A DNA stretch of 58,066 nt from Nitrospira sp. GTDB taxonomy: Bacteria > Nitrospirota > Nitrospiria > Nitrospirales > Nitrospiraceae. The DNA is taken from contig JABFSU010000026.1 of NCBI GenBank assembly GCA_013140455.1, positions 1 through 58,066 on the forward strand. The letters are read 5' to 3'. Shown piece after piece: positions 47,431 to 56,516 of the stretch (position 1 is its first letter; each line of letters opens with the position of its first letter). The position numbers and the translations under genes were made by a program. The notes below the pieces were generated by a model. It was given only the letters and a program-made list of their open reading frames with translations, made no database searches and was not told the origin of the DNA.

Positions 47431-48230
47431 AGGGACACGGCTTGCGACAATCGTTGGGGAAGGAAGCCCGGAAGCGTCAGGCGATGCATCTCATTCCCAA
47501 TCTCTTCACGACAGGGAATCTATTTTGCGGCGTCTATGCCATCCTGTCCGTCTTCAATGCCAATTATATGGCCGCAGCGATTGCGATTCTGGTCGCGATG
47601 ATTTTCGATGTGTTGGACGGAAAGTCCGCCCGTCTGACGAATAGCACGAGTCATTTTGGATTGGAGTATGACTCCCTGTCCGATGTGGTTTCCTTCGGTG
47701 TCGCCCCGGGCCTCCTGATTTACTCCTGGGCGTTGAGCGGACAAGGCATGTTCGGTGTTGCCGTGATGTTTGCGTATGTTGCGATGGGAGCCGTGCGGCT
47801 CGCGCGTTTTAATTCAACGGTCGCGCTGGCTGACAGCAAGTATTTTACCGGGTTGGCGATTCCCGCGGCTGCCGGGGTGGTCGCGTCGCTGGTCATTCTC
47901 GACCATCATATTGTACGGATGGGGGCGGAAGTGAAGCCGGTCTTAGTGCTGGTCATCACGCTCGCCCTGTCGTTCCTCATGGTCAGTACCGTCAAGTATC
48001 GTAGCTTCAAGGACATGAAGTTCAGAGGGCGCCAGCAGATTACCTATCTGGTGTGGGGTATTCTTGCGCTCATGATGATCGCGGCCTGGCCTGAAGTGAT
48101 GTTGTTTGTGGTATTTTCAGGCTATGCATTGATGGGCCCGACCGAGCGATTGTTCTGGTTGATGGCGAAAGCGGTTGGGAAGAAACCTCTTCCCAAGTCA
48201 GATCAGCCTGTGATAGAACCCAAATTGTAA
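47427..48230 (+). CDS. pssA: CDP-diacylglycerol-serine O-phosphatidyltransferase
   Basis: A 267-residue integral membrane enzyme that makes phosphatidylserine from CDP-diacylglycerol and serine. The CDP-alcohol transferase motif is DVLDGKSARLTNSTSHFG followed by EYDSLSD, giving D-G-x2-A-R-x8-G-x3-D-x3-D at about 53-76. About seven hydrophobic segments follow MHLIPNLFTTGNLFCG. The ATG at 47427 overlaps the psd stop (ATGA); a much longer in-frame version starting inside psd is not believed. The leucine T-box begins right after its stop. Confidence 0.95.
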   Translation: MKGHGLRQSLGKEARKRQAMHLIPNLFTTGNLFCGVYAILSVFNANYMAAAIAILVAMIFDVLDGKSARLTNSTSHFGLEYDSLSDVVSFGVAPGLLIYSWALSGQGMFGVAVMFAYVAMGAVRLARFNSTVALADSKYFTGLAIPAAAGVVASLVILDHHIVRMGAEVKPVLVLVITLALSFLMVSTVKYRSFKDMKFRGRQQITYLVWGILALMMIAAWPEVMLFVVFSGYALMGPTERLFWLMAKAVGKKPLPKSDQPVIEPKL

Positions 48231-48232
48231 GG

Positions 48233-48489
48233 CGACGACGAGGAGTAGTACGCGAGCCGCACAGATTTGAGAGAGCCGGCGGGTGGTGCAAGCCGGTCTG
48301 TGTGTCGCCGAACTCGCCTCTGAGCCGAATCCGTGAACATCGAGTAATGGATTCCGCTTCGCCCTCGTAAGGGGCCAATGAAGGGTGATGGATGACCACA
48401 TGTCATTCGTTGCCGAACCAGGGTGGTACCACGAAGCGCATGAAGCCTTCGTCCCTGACCGTAATGGGGGGCGAAGGCTTTTTCTATTT
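48233..48489 (+). promoter_or_regulatory. T-box riboswitch, leucine type (specifier CTC)
   Basis: A transcription-attenuating tRNA sensor upstream of leuA. The distal Stem I motif GAGAGAGCCGGCGGGTGG...GCAAGCCGG is at 48269-48296. The specifier loop is GAA-CTC-GCCTCTGAGC, with the Leu codon CTC at 48313-48315. A Stem III hairpin GAATCC...GGATTC follows at about 48327-48354. The T-box sequence AGGGTGGTACCACG is at 48421-48434 and the terminator at 48445-48489. Uncharged tRNA-Leu(GAG) would stabilise the antiterminator and turn leuA on. The stretch 48231-48635 otherwise holds only the 124-bp repeat. No clear promoter was found; transcription may enter from pssA. Confidence 0.9.
48445..48489 (+). 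terminator. Regulated terminator of the leucine T-box
   Basis: AGCCTTCGTCCC (48445-48456) pairs with GGGGCGAAGGCT (48469-48480) over 12 bp with one G-U pair, loop of 12 nt, then TTTCTATTT. It competes with the antiterminator that contains the T-box sequence at 48421-48434. Confidence 0.85.
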
Positions 48490-48613
48490 GAGGCTGCTGA
48501 AAAAGCTCCCCTGCAGCGTTCTCGGTCGTTTGACCCCTTCGACGTACTGCGGGAGTACGCCTCAGGGATCGTCCTCCCTGCGGCCTTGCAGGGAAGACTT
48601 TTTAAGCAGCCTC
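48490..48613. repeat. 124-bp palindromic repeat, copy 2
   Basis: Terminal inverted repeats GAGGCTGCTGAAAAAG and CTTTTTAAGCAGCCTC (one mismatch) bound a 124-bp element of the same length as copy 1 at 29393-29516. It shares GCGTTCTCG, the central CGTAC...GTACG and CTGCGGCCTTGC. It lies between the T-box terminator and leuA, so it forms part of the leuA leader. Confidence 0.8.
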
Positions 48614-48635
48614 ATTAGACGGGAGAGGTGATCGT

Positions 48636-50183
48636 ATGGAACGGATGATTCGTATTTTCGATACGACGTTGCGCGACGGTGAGCAGTCGCCCGGCGCCAG
48701 CATGAATGTGGAAGAGAAAGTCATGGTGGCGAAGCAGCTGGCGAGACTCGGCGTCGACATTATAGAAGCCGGTTTTGCCTACAGTTCGCCCGGTGATTTT
48801 GAGGCGGTTCGCCGGATTGCGTTGGAGGTCGAGGGCCCGACGGTCTGCAGTCTCGCGCGGGCTCGTCCGGAGGACATCGATCGGGCCTGGGAGGCGCTCA
48901 AGGGGGCGCCGAAGGCCAGGATTCATACGTTCCTTTCAACCTCAGACATCCACTTGAAGCATCAGTTCAGGATGACGCGGGAGGAGGCCAAGAAGCGCGC
49001 GGTCGAGATGGTGCAGCGCGCGCGGAGCTATATGCCCGATGTGGAATTCTCGCTGATGGATGCGAGTCGTTCGGACCAAGGCTATGTCTATGAGGTCATC
49101 GAAGCGGTGATTGCCGCTGGGGCTGGAACGATCAATATTCCCGATACGGTCGGCTATGCTGTGCCGCAAGAGTTCGGCGCGTTGATCAAAGGGATTTTCG
49201 ACAAAGTGCCCAATGCCAAGCAGGCCGTAATCTCGGTTCACTGTCACAATGATCTGGGTGTTGCCGTGGCGAACAGTTTGGCGGCGATCGTCAACGGGGC
49301 GGGTCAGGTGGAGTGTACGATTAACGGGATCGGTGAACGGGCCGGCAACACGTCACTGGAAGAAATCGTCATGGGCCTCAGGACCCGGAAGGACTTTTAT
49401 CACGCCGATACAGGTATCCGGACGGAGGAGATCGCCAAGACGAGCCGCTTGGTCAGCAAGATTACCGGGATGGTCGTGCAGCCGAATAAAGCGATCGTCG
49501 GCGCGAATGCGTTTGCGCACACATCCGGGATTCATCAGGACGGGTTGTTGAAGGATAAGACCACGTACGAAATCATGCGGCCGGAATCGATCGGATTGAT
49601 CGAGAGCAAGATGGTCATGGGCAAGTTGTCCGGGCGTCACGCATTCCGGCAGCGATTGGAAGATTTGGGGTACAAGCTCAGCGAGGAAGAGCTCAACCAC
49701 GCCTTCGAGCGTTTCAAGAAGCTGGCCGATCAGAAGAAGGAAATTTTCGAAGAAGATCTGGAAGTGATCGTGTCGGAAGAGTTGGCCAAGATGACCGAGC
49801 GGATTGTGTTGAAATCGTTCCATGTCGAAAGCGGCACGAATCTCGTGCCGACGGCGACGGTGGAATTGAGTATTAATGGTCAGGTGATGAAGGAATCAGG
49901 CACCGGCGACGGGCCGGTCGATGCGGTTTATCGGACGATCGCCGCCATTACGAAAACGAAGAGTAAGCTGTTGATGTTCGGCGTCAACGCCATTACGGGC
50001 GGGACAGACGCGCAGGGAGAAGTCTCCGTGCGCGTGGAGGAAGATGGCCGCACGGTCTCTGGTCATGGGGCGGATACAGATATCATCATGGCCGCGGCCC
50101 GGGCGTACCTCAATGCGCTGAATCGACTCGCGTATATGGCCTCGAAGCAGGCGGAGGGAGAGCAGAAAGTCCGCTTGATTTGA
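48636..50183 (+). CDS. leuA: 2-isopropylmalate synthase
   Basis: A 515-residue enzyme for the first committed step to leucine (2-oxoisovalerate + acetyl-CoA). RIFDTTLRDGEQSPGASM holds the catalytic Arg and metal Asp; the metal-binding HxH is in VISVHCHNDLGVAVANS; NGIGERAGNTSLEE follows. The C-terminal leucine-binding regulatory domain starts near 395 and ends with a conserved GHGADTDIIMAAARAYLNALNRL, so feedback by leucine is expected. It is also controlled by the T-box just upstream. GGGAGAGGTG precedes the ATG. Confidence 0.97.
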   Translation: MERMIRIFDTTLRDGEQSPGASMNVEEKVMVAKQLARLGVDIIEAGFAYSSPGDFEAVRRIALEVEGPTVCSLARARPEDIDRAWEALKGAPKARIHTFLSTSDIHLKHQFRMTREEAKKRAVEMVQRARSYMPDVEFSLMDASRSDQGYVYEVIEAVIAAGAGTINIPDTVGYAVPQEFGALIKGIFDKVPNAKQAVISVHCHNDLGVAVANSLAAIVNGAGQVECTINGIGERAGNTSLEEIVMGLRTRKDFYHADTGIRTEEIAKTSRLVSKITGMVVQPNKAIVGANAFAHTSGIHQDGLLKDKTTYEIMRPESIGLIESKMVMGKLSGRHAFRQRLEDLGYKLSEEELNHAFERFKKLADQKKEIFEEDLEVIVSEELAKMTERIVLKSFHVESGTNLVPTATVELSINGQVMKESGTGDGPVDAVYRTIAAITKTKSKLLMFGVNAITGGTDAQGEVSVRVEEDGRTVSGHGADTDIIMAAARAYLNALNRLAYMASKQAEGEQKVRLI

Positions 50184-50268
50184 CCGTTCCCGCCACGCTA
50201 GAGTGACGGCCCCTGGTGTCCGCAAGTGATGGTTGAACAAGGTGCGGACAAGTTGGGGGCTGTCTCCC

Positions 50269-50631
50269 ATGCTCAAGCGCACTCTCTTGGAATGCCCTGA
50301 ATTTCTTGCCGGAGACCACACGGTTCTTCGTGAACTGCTGCATCCGGCCAAACAGCCGGTGCAGCTGGGCTACAGTCTTGCGCATGGCCGATTGGCTCCC
50401 GGCCGCCGGTCCAAGTGGCACAAGCTGGTTTCGTCGGAGGTGTACTACTTTATCGCCGGGCAGGGACGGTTCAGTATCGGGAGTGAGACTCAGCTCGTCG
50501 AAGGGGGATCCGTCGTGTACGTCCCGCCCGGAGGGAATCAGTCGCTCGAAAACATCGGTATGACGGACATTGAATTTTTGTGTCTGGTTGATCCGGCCTG
50601 GCGGAGTGAAGATGAGCAGGTTGCGGAGTAG
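50269..50631 (+). CDS. Cupin-domain protein
   Basis: A 120-residue single cupin. Motif 1 is GRRSKWHKLVSSEVYYFIAGQGRF (with one His and a Glu as metal ligands) and motif 2 is GGSVVYVPPGGNQSLENIG, where Asn-Gln replaces the usual final His. It resembles sugar-isomerase-like or small binding cupins. It sits between leuA and leuB on the same strand, with no known part in leucine synthesis. The ATG at 50269 is used; a TTG 12 codons earlier is possible. Confidence 0.82.
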   Translation: MLKRTLLECPEFLAGDHTVLRELLHPAKQPVQLGYSLAHGRLAPGRRSKWHKLVSSEVYYFIAGQGRFSIGSETQLVEGGSVVYVPPGGNQSLENIGMTDIEFLCLVDPAWRSEDEQVAE

Positions 50632-50667
50632 AGAGTCCAGTCTGTTCGCAGGAAGGAGTGGCGTGAC

Positions 50668-51741
50668 GTGAAAGCGAAGATTGCAGTTTTGGCGGGTGAT
50701 GGAGTCGGGCGCGAGATCGTTCCCGAAGCGGTCAGGGTGTTACAGGCCATTGGGGAAAAGTATCAGCACACATTTGAATTCGTCTCGGCCGACATCGGCG
50801 GGCAGGCGATCGACAAAGTGGGCGTGCCTCTGCCGCAAGAGACATTGGCCTTGGCCAAGCAAAGCGACGCGGTCTTGCTGGGCGCCGTCGGTGGCCCTAA
50901 ATGGGAAGGGTTAGAGTATAGCCTCCGTCCTGAGCGGGCACTGCTCGGTATCCGTGAAGCATTGGGCCTCTATGCCAATTTACGTCCGGCCAAGGTCTAT
51001 CCCAACCTGGTAGATGCCTCGACGTTGAAGCGCGAGGTGATCGAAGGGATCGATATTCTCGTCGTGCGAGAGCTGACCGGCGGAATCTATTTCGGGAAAC
51101 CGAAGGGGATTGAAAAGCTGCCGAACGGCGAAGAACGCGGAGTGAACACCGAAGTCTACACGACCGAAGAGATTCGCCGGATCGGCAAGGTGGCGTTCGA
51201 AGCGGCGCGCAAGCGGCGGAAGAAAGTCACGTCGGTCGATAAGGCGAATGTGCTGGAGTCGTCCGAATTGTGGCGCCGGGTGATGATCGAGGTTCAGAAG
51301 AGTTATCCGGACGTCGAGTTGCACCACATCTACGTCGACAATGCTGCGATGCAACTGGTCCGTAACCCGCGTCAGTTCGATGTCATGGTGTGCAACAATA
51401 TTTTCGGCGATATTCTCAGCGACGAAGCGGCCATGCTGACCGGATCGATCGGCATGTTGCCGTCGGCCAGTATCGGCGCCAAGGTCGGATTGTTTGAGCC
51501 GATTCATGGCAGCGCTCCGGATATCGCCGGAAAGAACATTGCGAATCCCATCGCGACGATCGCCTCTGCGGGCATGATGTTGTCCTATGCGTTCAAGCTC
51601 GAGAAAGAGGCTGAGGCGATCGAGCAGGCGATCGTGAAAACCCTCGATATGGGGTACCGCACCAAGGATATTCAGAGCCCGGGCACCAGAGTCGTCGGCA
51701 CGACCGAGATGGGCGATGCCATTCTACGCAACTTGAACTGA
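50668..51741 (+). CDS. leuB: 3-isopropylmalate dehydrogenase
   Basis: A 357-residue NAD-dependent decarboxylating dehydrogenase. [29 protein letters not shown], the substrate-binding [21 protein letters not shown], and the metal-site [25 protein letters not shown] are present, with the NAD motif [18 protein letters not shown]. The start is GTG after GAAGGAG. leuC and leuD are not in the window. Confidence 0.97.
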   Translation: MKAKIAVLAGDGVGREIVPEAVRVLQAIGEKYQHTFEFVSADIGGQAIDKVGVPLPQETLALAKQSDAVLLGAVGGPKWEGLEYSLRPERALLGIREALGLYANLRPAKVYPNLVDASTLKREVIEGIDILVVRELTGGIYFGKPKGIEKLPNGEERGVNTEVYTTEEIRRIGKVAFEAARKRRKKVTSVDKANVLESSELWRRVMIEVQKSYPDVELHHIYVDNAAMQLVRNPRQFDVMVCNNIFGDILSDEAAMLTGSIGMLPSASIGAKVGLFEPIHGSAPDIAGKNIANPIATIASAGMMLSYAFKLEKEAEAIEQAIVKTLDMGYRTKDIQSPGTRVVGTTEMGDAILRNLN

Positions 51742-51755
51742 GACGGAATTCTCGC

Positions 51756-52958
51756 ATGGCGACCCTCTTTACATCCGGGACTCTTGCGACGCTGGTTGGG
51801 ACGGGCGACCCCGGGTTTGCCGGTGACGGCCGTCTGGCGGTGCAGGCGAATCTGAATGAGCCGAAGGGCCTGGCGATCGACGGCCAGGGGAATCTCTTTG
51901 TTGCAGACTCTGAAAACCATGTCGTGAGGCGAGTGGATCGCGTCACTGGACTGATTTCTACTGTGGTCGGCTGTGCGCCTGAAGCAGTCGCGTCGACACT
52001 TCCCTTGAGTGGTGGCGATGTTGTTTCTGAAGAAGAAATTGATCCCTTTGCCGAGACGAGCCACAAGACGACAGAGCAGTTTACTCAACAGACGGATCTG
52101 AGCGGGACGGTGCGCTATCTCGTTGGGGCAGCGGTGCCGAAACGATATGGCGGAGATGGCGGGCCTGCCACCGAGGCGTTGCTCAATTTCCCCACCGCGG
52201 TTGCAGTCGATGCGCAGGGCCATCTCTATATTGCCGATACGATGAATCATCGGGTTCGCCGGGTGGATGCTCAGACCGGGGTTATCACGACGATTGCCGG
52301 CACCGGGCAGGCACGGTTTTCCGGCGACGGCGGGCCGGCTGACCATGCGGCCCTGAACGAACCGGCCGCCTTGGCGGTTGACGCGCAGGGACAGCTGTAT
52401 ATTGCCGATCAGAGTAATAACCGTGTGCGGGCCGTCGACCTGAAGACTGGGATGATCCGCACGGTCGCGGGAATGGGATCGGCGGCCTATGATGGAGACG
52501 GTAGGCCGGCGGCGGAATCGAGCCTTGCCGGGCCCAGCGGGTTAGCGGTCGCAGCGGGGACGCTCTATATTGCCGATACGTTCAATAGTCGCATCCGATC
52601 TGTCGATCTTGTAACCGGTATGATTGCGACGGCGGTCGGTGACGGAGGAAGTTACCGCTATCAGTCGCCCGATGATCCGCCGTCTTCAAGCATTTCACGA
52701 CCGACAGGGATTGCGCTGGATCGAGAAGGTAATCTGTTCCTGACGGATTCGGATAGCCACCTGATTCGCCGATGGGACCGCACGACGGGTCTCTTGACGC
52801 GCATGGCCGGTACCGGGTCTGCCTCATCCGTCGGTGACGGTGGGACGGCGTTGGAGGCGGGACTCTGTTATCCCTTCGGCATTGTCGCAGATGGCGAGCG
52901 GACGCTCTTGATCGCCGACACCTTTAATCACCGCATTCGTGCCCTTTCGTTGGAATAG
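51756..52958 (+). CDS. NHL-repeat beta-propeller protein
   Basis: A 400-residue protein made of about six NHL repeats, each with a pattern such as LYIADTMNHRVRRVD or LFVADSENHVVRRVD followed by TIAGTG and FSGDGGPA. A non-repeat insert lies at about 78-125. No signal peptide or membrane segment is seen, which is unusual, since many proteins of this kind are exported. NHL propellers bind proteins or ligands; no catalytic site is evident. It lies between leuB and asd, so it is probably co-transcribed with them. Confidence 0.85.
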   Translation: MATLFTSGTLATLVGTGDPGFAGDGRLAVQANLNEPKGLAIDGQGNLFVADSENHVVRRVDRVTGLISTVVGCAPEAVASTLPLSGGDVVSEEEIDPFAETSHKTTEQFTQQTDLSGTVRYLVGAAVPKRYGGDGGPATEALLNFPTAVAVDAQGHLYIADTMNHRVRRVDAQTGVITTIAGTGQARFSGDGGPADHAALNEPAALAVDAQGQLYIADQSNNRVRAVDLKTGMIRTVAGMGSAAYDGDGRPAAESSLAGPSGLAVAAGTLYIADTFNSRIRSVDLVTGMIATAVGDGGSYRYQSPDDPPSSSISRPTGIALDREGNLFLTDSDSHLIRRWDRTTGLLTRMAGTGSASSVGDGGTALEAGLCYPFGIVADGERTLLIADTFNHRIRALSLE

Positions 52959-52968
52959 GATCCTGCAC

Positions 52969-53991
52969 ATGCTTAAGAAAAAGTCAGCCTACACTGTGGC
53001 CATTCTCGGGGCGACCGGCGCCGTCGGCAAAGAAAGTCTGGAAATTCTCGAAGAACGGAATTTTCCGCTGGCCGGACTTCGGCTGTTTGCGTCGAAGCGC
53101 TCTGCCGGTGAAGTGATGACCTGTCAGGGCAAGGAGTGGACGGTTGAAGAATTGACCGAGTCTTCTTCCTTTGCCGGCGTCGATTTTGCGTTCATCTCCG
53201 CGACGGATGCGATCAGTAAGGAGTATGGCCCTCGGTTGGGTGCGGCCGGGGTTGTGGTGATCGACGACAGCGGCGTGTTTCGGATGGATCCGCAGGTGCC
53301 GCTGGTGGTGCCGGAAGTGAATGCCGCGGCGTTGCGTTCGTTGCCCCGGGGGATCGTGTCCATACCCAATTGCACAACGACCCCATTGGTGATGGCGCTC
53401 AAGCCGCTCCACGATGCGGTAGGGGTGAAGCGAGTGGTGGTGACGACATTTCAATCGGTTTCAGGGACCGGCGCCGCAGCGATGGACGAATTGCTGGACC
53501 AGACGAGGGCGCTGATGGCCTTTCGAGATGTGAAGGCGGAAGTCTATCCCTACCAGATTGCCTTCAATCTGTTGCCGCATATCGGATCATTTTCCGAGGG
53601 CGGCGAATGCTCTGAAGAGATCAAGATTGTCAGAGAAACGAGAAAGATTCTGGATGCGCCGAAGATGCGGGTGACGTCCACCACCGTGCGGGTGCCGGTG
53701 TTGCGCTGCCATTCCGAGTCCATCAATGTGGAGCTGGAGAAGTCGTTGACTCCCAATGAAGCTCGCGCGGCGTTGGCGGCGATGCCGGGGGTGCTGGTCT
53801 ACGATGACCCGTTGAAGAAGCTCTATCCCATGCCGCTGGATGCCACGGGGAAAGACGAAGTCTACGTCGGCCGCATCCGTGAAGATGCCTCGGTGACGAA
53901 CGGACTCAATCTGTGGGTCGTGTCTGACAATCTTCGAAAGGGCGCCGCTTTGAATGCCGTTCAAATTGCCGAGTGCCTGGTGCGGGGCTGA
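52969..53991 (+). CDS. asd: Aspartate-semialdehyde dehydrogenase
   Basis: A 340-residue NADP enzyme that reduces aspartyl phosphate, the branch point to Lys, Met, Thr and diaminopimelate. The Rossmann motif is VAILGATGAVGKESL (10-24), the catalytic Cys135 is in SIPNCTTTPLVMAL and the catalytic His region is RVPVLRCHSESINVE. The ATG at 52969 lies after AGGA; an in-frame start 10 codons upstream overlaps the NHL gene and is less likely. Its stop overlaps the next start (TGATG). Confidence 0.96.
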   Translation: MLKKKSAYTVAILGATGAVGKESLEILEERNFPLAGLRLFASKRSAGEVMTCQGKEWTVEELTESSSFAGVDFAFISATDAISKEYGPRLGAAGVVVIDDSGVFRMDPQVPLVVPEVNAAALRSLPRGIVSIPNCTTTPLVMALKPLHDAVGVKRVVVTTFQSVSGTGAAAMDELLDQTRALMAFRDVKAEVYPYQIAFNLLPHIGSFSEGGECSEEIKIVRETRKILDAPKMRVTSTTVRVPVLRCHSESINVELEKSLTPNEARAALAAMPGVLVYDDPLKKLYPMPLDATGKDEVYVGRIREDASVTNGLNLWVVSDNLRKGAALNAVQIAECLVRG

Positions 53992-54245
53992 TGGGCGAAT
54001 GGGGCGCCTTCGGGAAGCTCTTGATTGCAGCCGGGTGCGGATTGGTCGTGGTGGGGCTGCTGTTCGTCCTGAGCGACCGGATTCCTGGGTTGAGTGGATG
54101 GTTTGGGTGGGTCGGGAAACTGCCGGGCGACATTTCAATTAAGCGCGATCATTTCTCCTTTTATGTTCCCCTTGGGACTAGTCTGGTGCTCAGTATCGGA
54201 CTAAGTCTGCTATTCTATCTTCTATCATGGCTGTTCAGACGCTAG
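53991..54245 (+). CDS. DUF2905 small membrane protein
   Basis: An 84-residue membrane protein of the DUF2905 family. Two hydrophobic segments (about 9-29 and 57-80) flank the conserved WFGWVGKLPGDISIKRD loop with its PGDI motif. It has no known function. Start is the ATG overlapping the asd stop. Its end overlaps the next gene by 19 bp. Confidence 0.88.
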   Translation: MGEWGAFGKLLIAAGCGLVVVGLLFVLSDRIPGLSGWFGWVGKLPGDISIKRDHFSFYVPLGTSLVLSIGLSLLFYLLSWLFRR

Positions 54246-55453
54246 GACATCTTCGACGGCTGGCAGGCCTCTGGGCCGTGTTCGGGGTTATCTTTGCCCT
54301 CAGCGCGCCGGTTCAGGCGGCTGAGTCCATTCGCGTCTTAATGGCGTCCGATGTCCATCGACTCGATGTGCGCGCCGAGAGTGTGGTGTGGCTTACCGAT
54401 GGGCAAAATCGGTCGCATTCATACAATACTGCTCTGCGTATCGAGCTGCGCGGGGCGGCGCTTTTAGTCAACGGGACACGAGTGGTGGGAGAGCAGTTTA
54501 CGCTGCGTGCGGGCGAGCATGATTTAAGGCTCTGGTTGCCACGTGTATCCAGCGGGAGCCATGGAGCCGCGCTGCAGCCTGCCGATGAGCGGGGTGCTCT
54601 CCATGTGAGCGGACTGGTGCATGTAGTTCGGCGTGGGAAAGGCCTGCTCGTGATCAATCAGGTGGATCTTGAGGAGTATGTCAAAGGGGTGGTGCCGGCT
54701 GAGGTGAATTCAACCTGGCATGTTGAAATGCTTAAGGTGCAGGCCGTCGCGGCTAGAACCTATGCGCTCTATCAGCATATGCTGAGTGCGTCGCGTGACT
54801 ATGATGTGGCGGCGAGTATTCAAGATCAGGTCTATCGAGGGCGGCAGGGAGTGGACGCGCGTGTGCAGGAAGCGGTGGAATCGACCCGTGGTCTGGTGGT
54901 GACCCATGATGGTGCGCCGATCTACGCTGCGTTTTCCTCGACTGCGGCCGGCATTACCGAGGATGCGATGGTGGTCTGGTCGAAGGATTTACCGTATCTG
55001 AAGGGCGTGGAGTGTCCGTTCGATGTGGAGTCCCCGTATTACCAGTGGAAGGCTTCTTTCAGAGTGACGACGCTGGAGCGCAATCTCAGGCATCAGGGCT
55101 TTTCTGTAGGGACGATCGCCACGATGACGCCGGTGGGCTTCAGTCGTGCCGGGCGTGTTTCCAAGTTACGCATTCTGCATTCCAAGGGCGAACTCATTCT
55201 GCGCGGTGAGGATCTCCGGAAGGCGGTCGGCTACACGGTTGTGCCGAGTACGCAGTTCACGATCGAGTCTATGGGCCAGGACATTGTTTTGGCCGGATAC
55301 GGTGCCGGTCATGCCGTGGGGCTCTGTCAGTGGGGAGCGAAGGAGCTGGCCGAGTTAGGCTATTCCTTCTCCTCAATCCTACGGTATTATTATCCCGGTA
55401 CTGAGTTGCAGAATGTGGCATTGACGAAAATGCCCCCGGTTCCGACTTCTTAG
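54227..55453 (+). CDS. SpoIID/LytB-domain protein
   Basis: A 408-residue exported protein. A signal peptide covers about 1-31 (ends VQAAES). The SpoIID domain lies at about 115-390: GLLVINQVDLEEYVKGVVPAEV, LKVQAVAARTYALYQ, FSSTAAGITEDA and GYGAGHAVGLCQWGAKELA, which ends with the typical YYYPGTEL. SpoIID in Bacillus is a lytic transglycosylase that acts on stripped glycans; the Glu in PAEV is the likely acid. Non-spore-formers use relatives in cell-wall remodelling. It is followed directly by queA. Confidence 0.92.
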   Translation: MAVQTLGHLRRLAGLWAVFGVIFALSAPVQAAESIRVLMASDVHRLDVRAESVVWLTDGQNRSHSYNTALRIELRGAALLVNGTRVVGEQFTLRAGEHDLRLWLPRVSSGSHGAALQPADERGALHVSGLVHVVRRGKGLLVINQVDLEEYVKGVVPAEVNSTWHVEMLKVQAVAARTYALYQHMLSASRDYDVAASIQDQVYRGRQGVDARVQEAVESTRGLVVTHDGAPIYAAFSSTAAGITEDAMVVWSKDLPYLKGVECPFDVESPYYQWKASFRVTTLERNLRHQGFSVGTIATMTPVGFSRAGRVSKLRILHSKGELILRGEDLRKAVGYTVVPSTQFTIESMGQDIVLAGYGAGHAVGLCQWGAKELAELGYSFSSILRYYYPGTELQNVALTKMPPVPTS

Positions 55454-56473
55454 ATGAATCTCTCTGAATTCGATTTTCCGTTCGACCCCACCCTGATCGC
55501 CTCCGAGCCGGTACTGCCTCGCCATGCAGCGCGCCTGCTGTGCCTTGATCCACGGACAGGGATTCTATCGCATCGACAGGTGGCCGATCTTCCGGAACTG
55601 TTGGCGCCGGGGGATTTGCTGGTGGTGAATGACACGAAGGTGTTGGCCGCTCGTCTGTCTGGACGTAAACAGCCGACGGGTACGGCTGTGGATGTGCTGT
55701 TCGTCAAAGACTGTGGCGATGCGGTTTGGGAGGTCATGCTCAAAGGTCATTTTCGCGTGGGGCAGACGATCCTCTTCGACGGGGATGCCAGCGCGACGGT
55801 GGTTCAACGCGATGAGACCGGTACGAAAATTCGAGTGGCGAGTCCGGTCCCGGTTGTCGATTTCCTGCGAGCCCACGGGCGTATGCCGCTTCCCCCCTAT
55901 ATCAAGCGCTCTGCTCAGCCGGAAGACCAAGTCTGGTATCAAACCTGCTTTGCGGATCGAGAGGGTGCAATCGCGGCTCCGACGGCCGGTCTGCACTTTA
56001 CGCCCGAACTCATGGCTCGGTTGCGGGCTCGCGGAGTTGAGACCACCGCGGTGACGTTACATGTAGGGCTCGGGACTTTTAAGCCGGTGGTCGTCGAGCG
56101 TATTGAGGAACATCAGATGGGTGAGGAATGGTTTGAGGTGAGTGAGCGGACGGTCAGCGCAATTCTCAAAACAAAACATTCCGGAGGACGGGTGGTTGCG
56201 GTGGGAACCACGGTGGTCCGTGCGCTTGAATCAGCTGCGCAGCAGGCAGGGGGACTTCAGGCGGCCGTCGGTGAAAGTCGGCTGTTTATCTCGCCCGGAT
56301 TTCACTTCAACGTGGTCGACGCCCTCATGACGAATTTTCACCTGCCTCGGACCACGCTTCTGATGCTCGTGTCCGCGCTGGCAGGTGTGGGGGCAATGCG
56401 AAATGCCTATGCCGAAGCGGTGAGGCACCGCTACCGCTTTTATAGTTACGGCGATGCGATGCTGATCCTCTGA
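55454..56473 (+). CDS. queA: S-adenosylmethionine:tRNA ribosyltransferase-isomerase
   Basis: A 339-residue QueA, which adds the ribosyl part of SAM to preQ1 in tRNA to form epoxyqueuosine. FDPTLIASEPVLPRHAARLL, LVVNDTKVLAARLSG, APTAGLHFTPELM, and GTFKPV together with the end YSYGDAMLIL are family signatures. It starts with the ATG at the base after the SpoIID-like stop. Other queuosine genes are not in the window. Confidence 0.97.
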   Translation: MNLSEFDFPFDPTLIASEPVLPRHAARLLCLDPRTGILSHRQVADLPELLAPGDLLVVNDTKVLAARLSGRKQPTGTAVDVLFVKDCGDAVWEVMLKGHFRVGQTILFDGDASATVVQRDETGTKIRVASPVPVVDFLRAHGRMPLPPYIKRSAQPEDQVWYQTCFADREGAIAAPTAGLHFTPELMARLRARGVETTAVTLHVGLGTFKPVVVERIEEHQMGEEWFEVSERTVSAILKTKHSGGRVVAVGTTVVRALESAAQQAGGLQAAVGESRLFISPGFHFNVVDALMTNFHLPRTTLLMLVSALAGVGAMRNAYAEAVRHRYRFYSYGDAMLIL

Positions 56474-56516
56474 GCAAGCGGTCTGGAGCGAGCGGCCTGT
56501 CTATGCGCGTTCAGTG

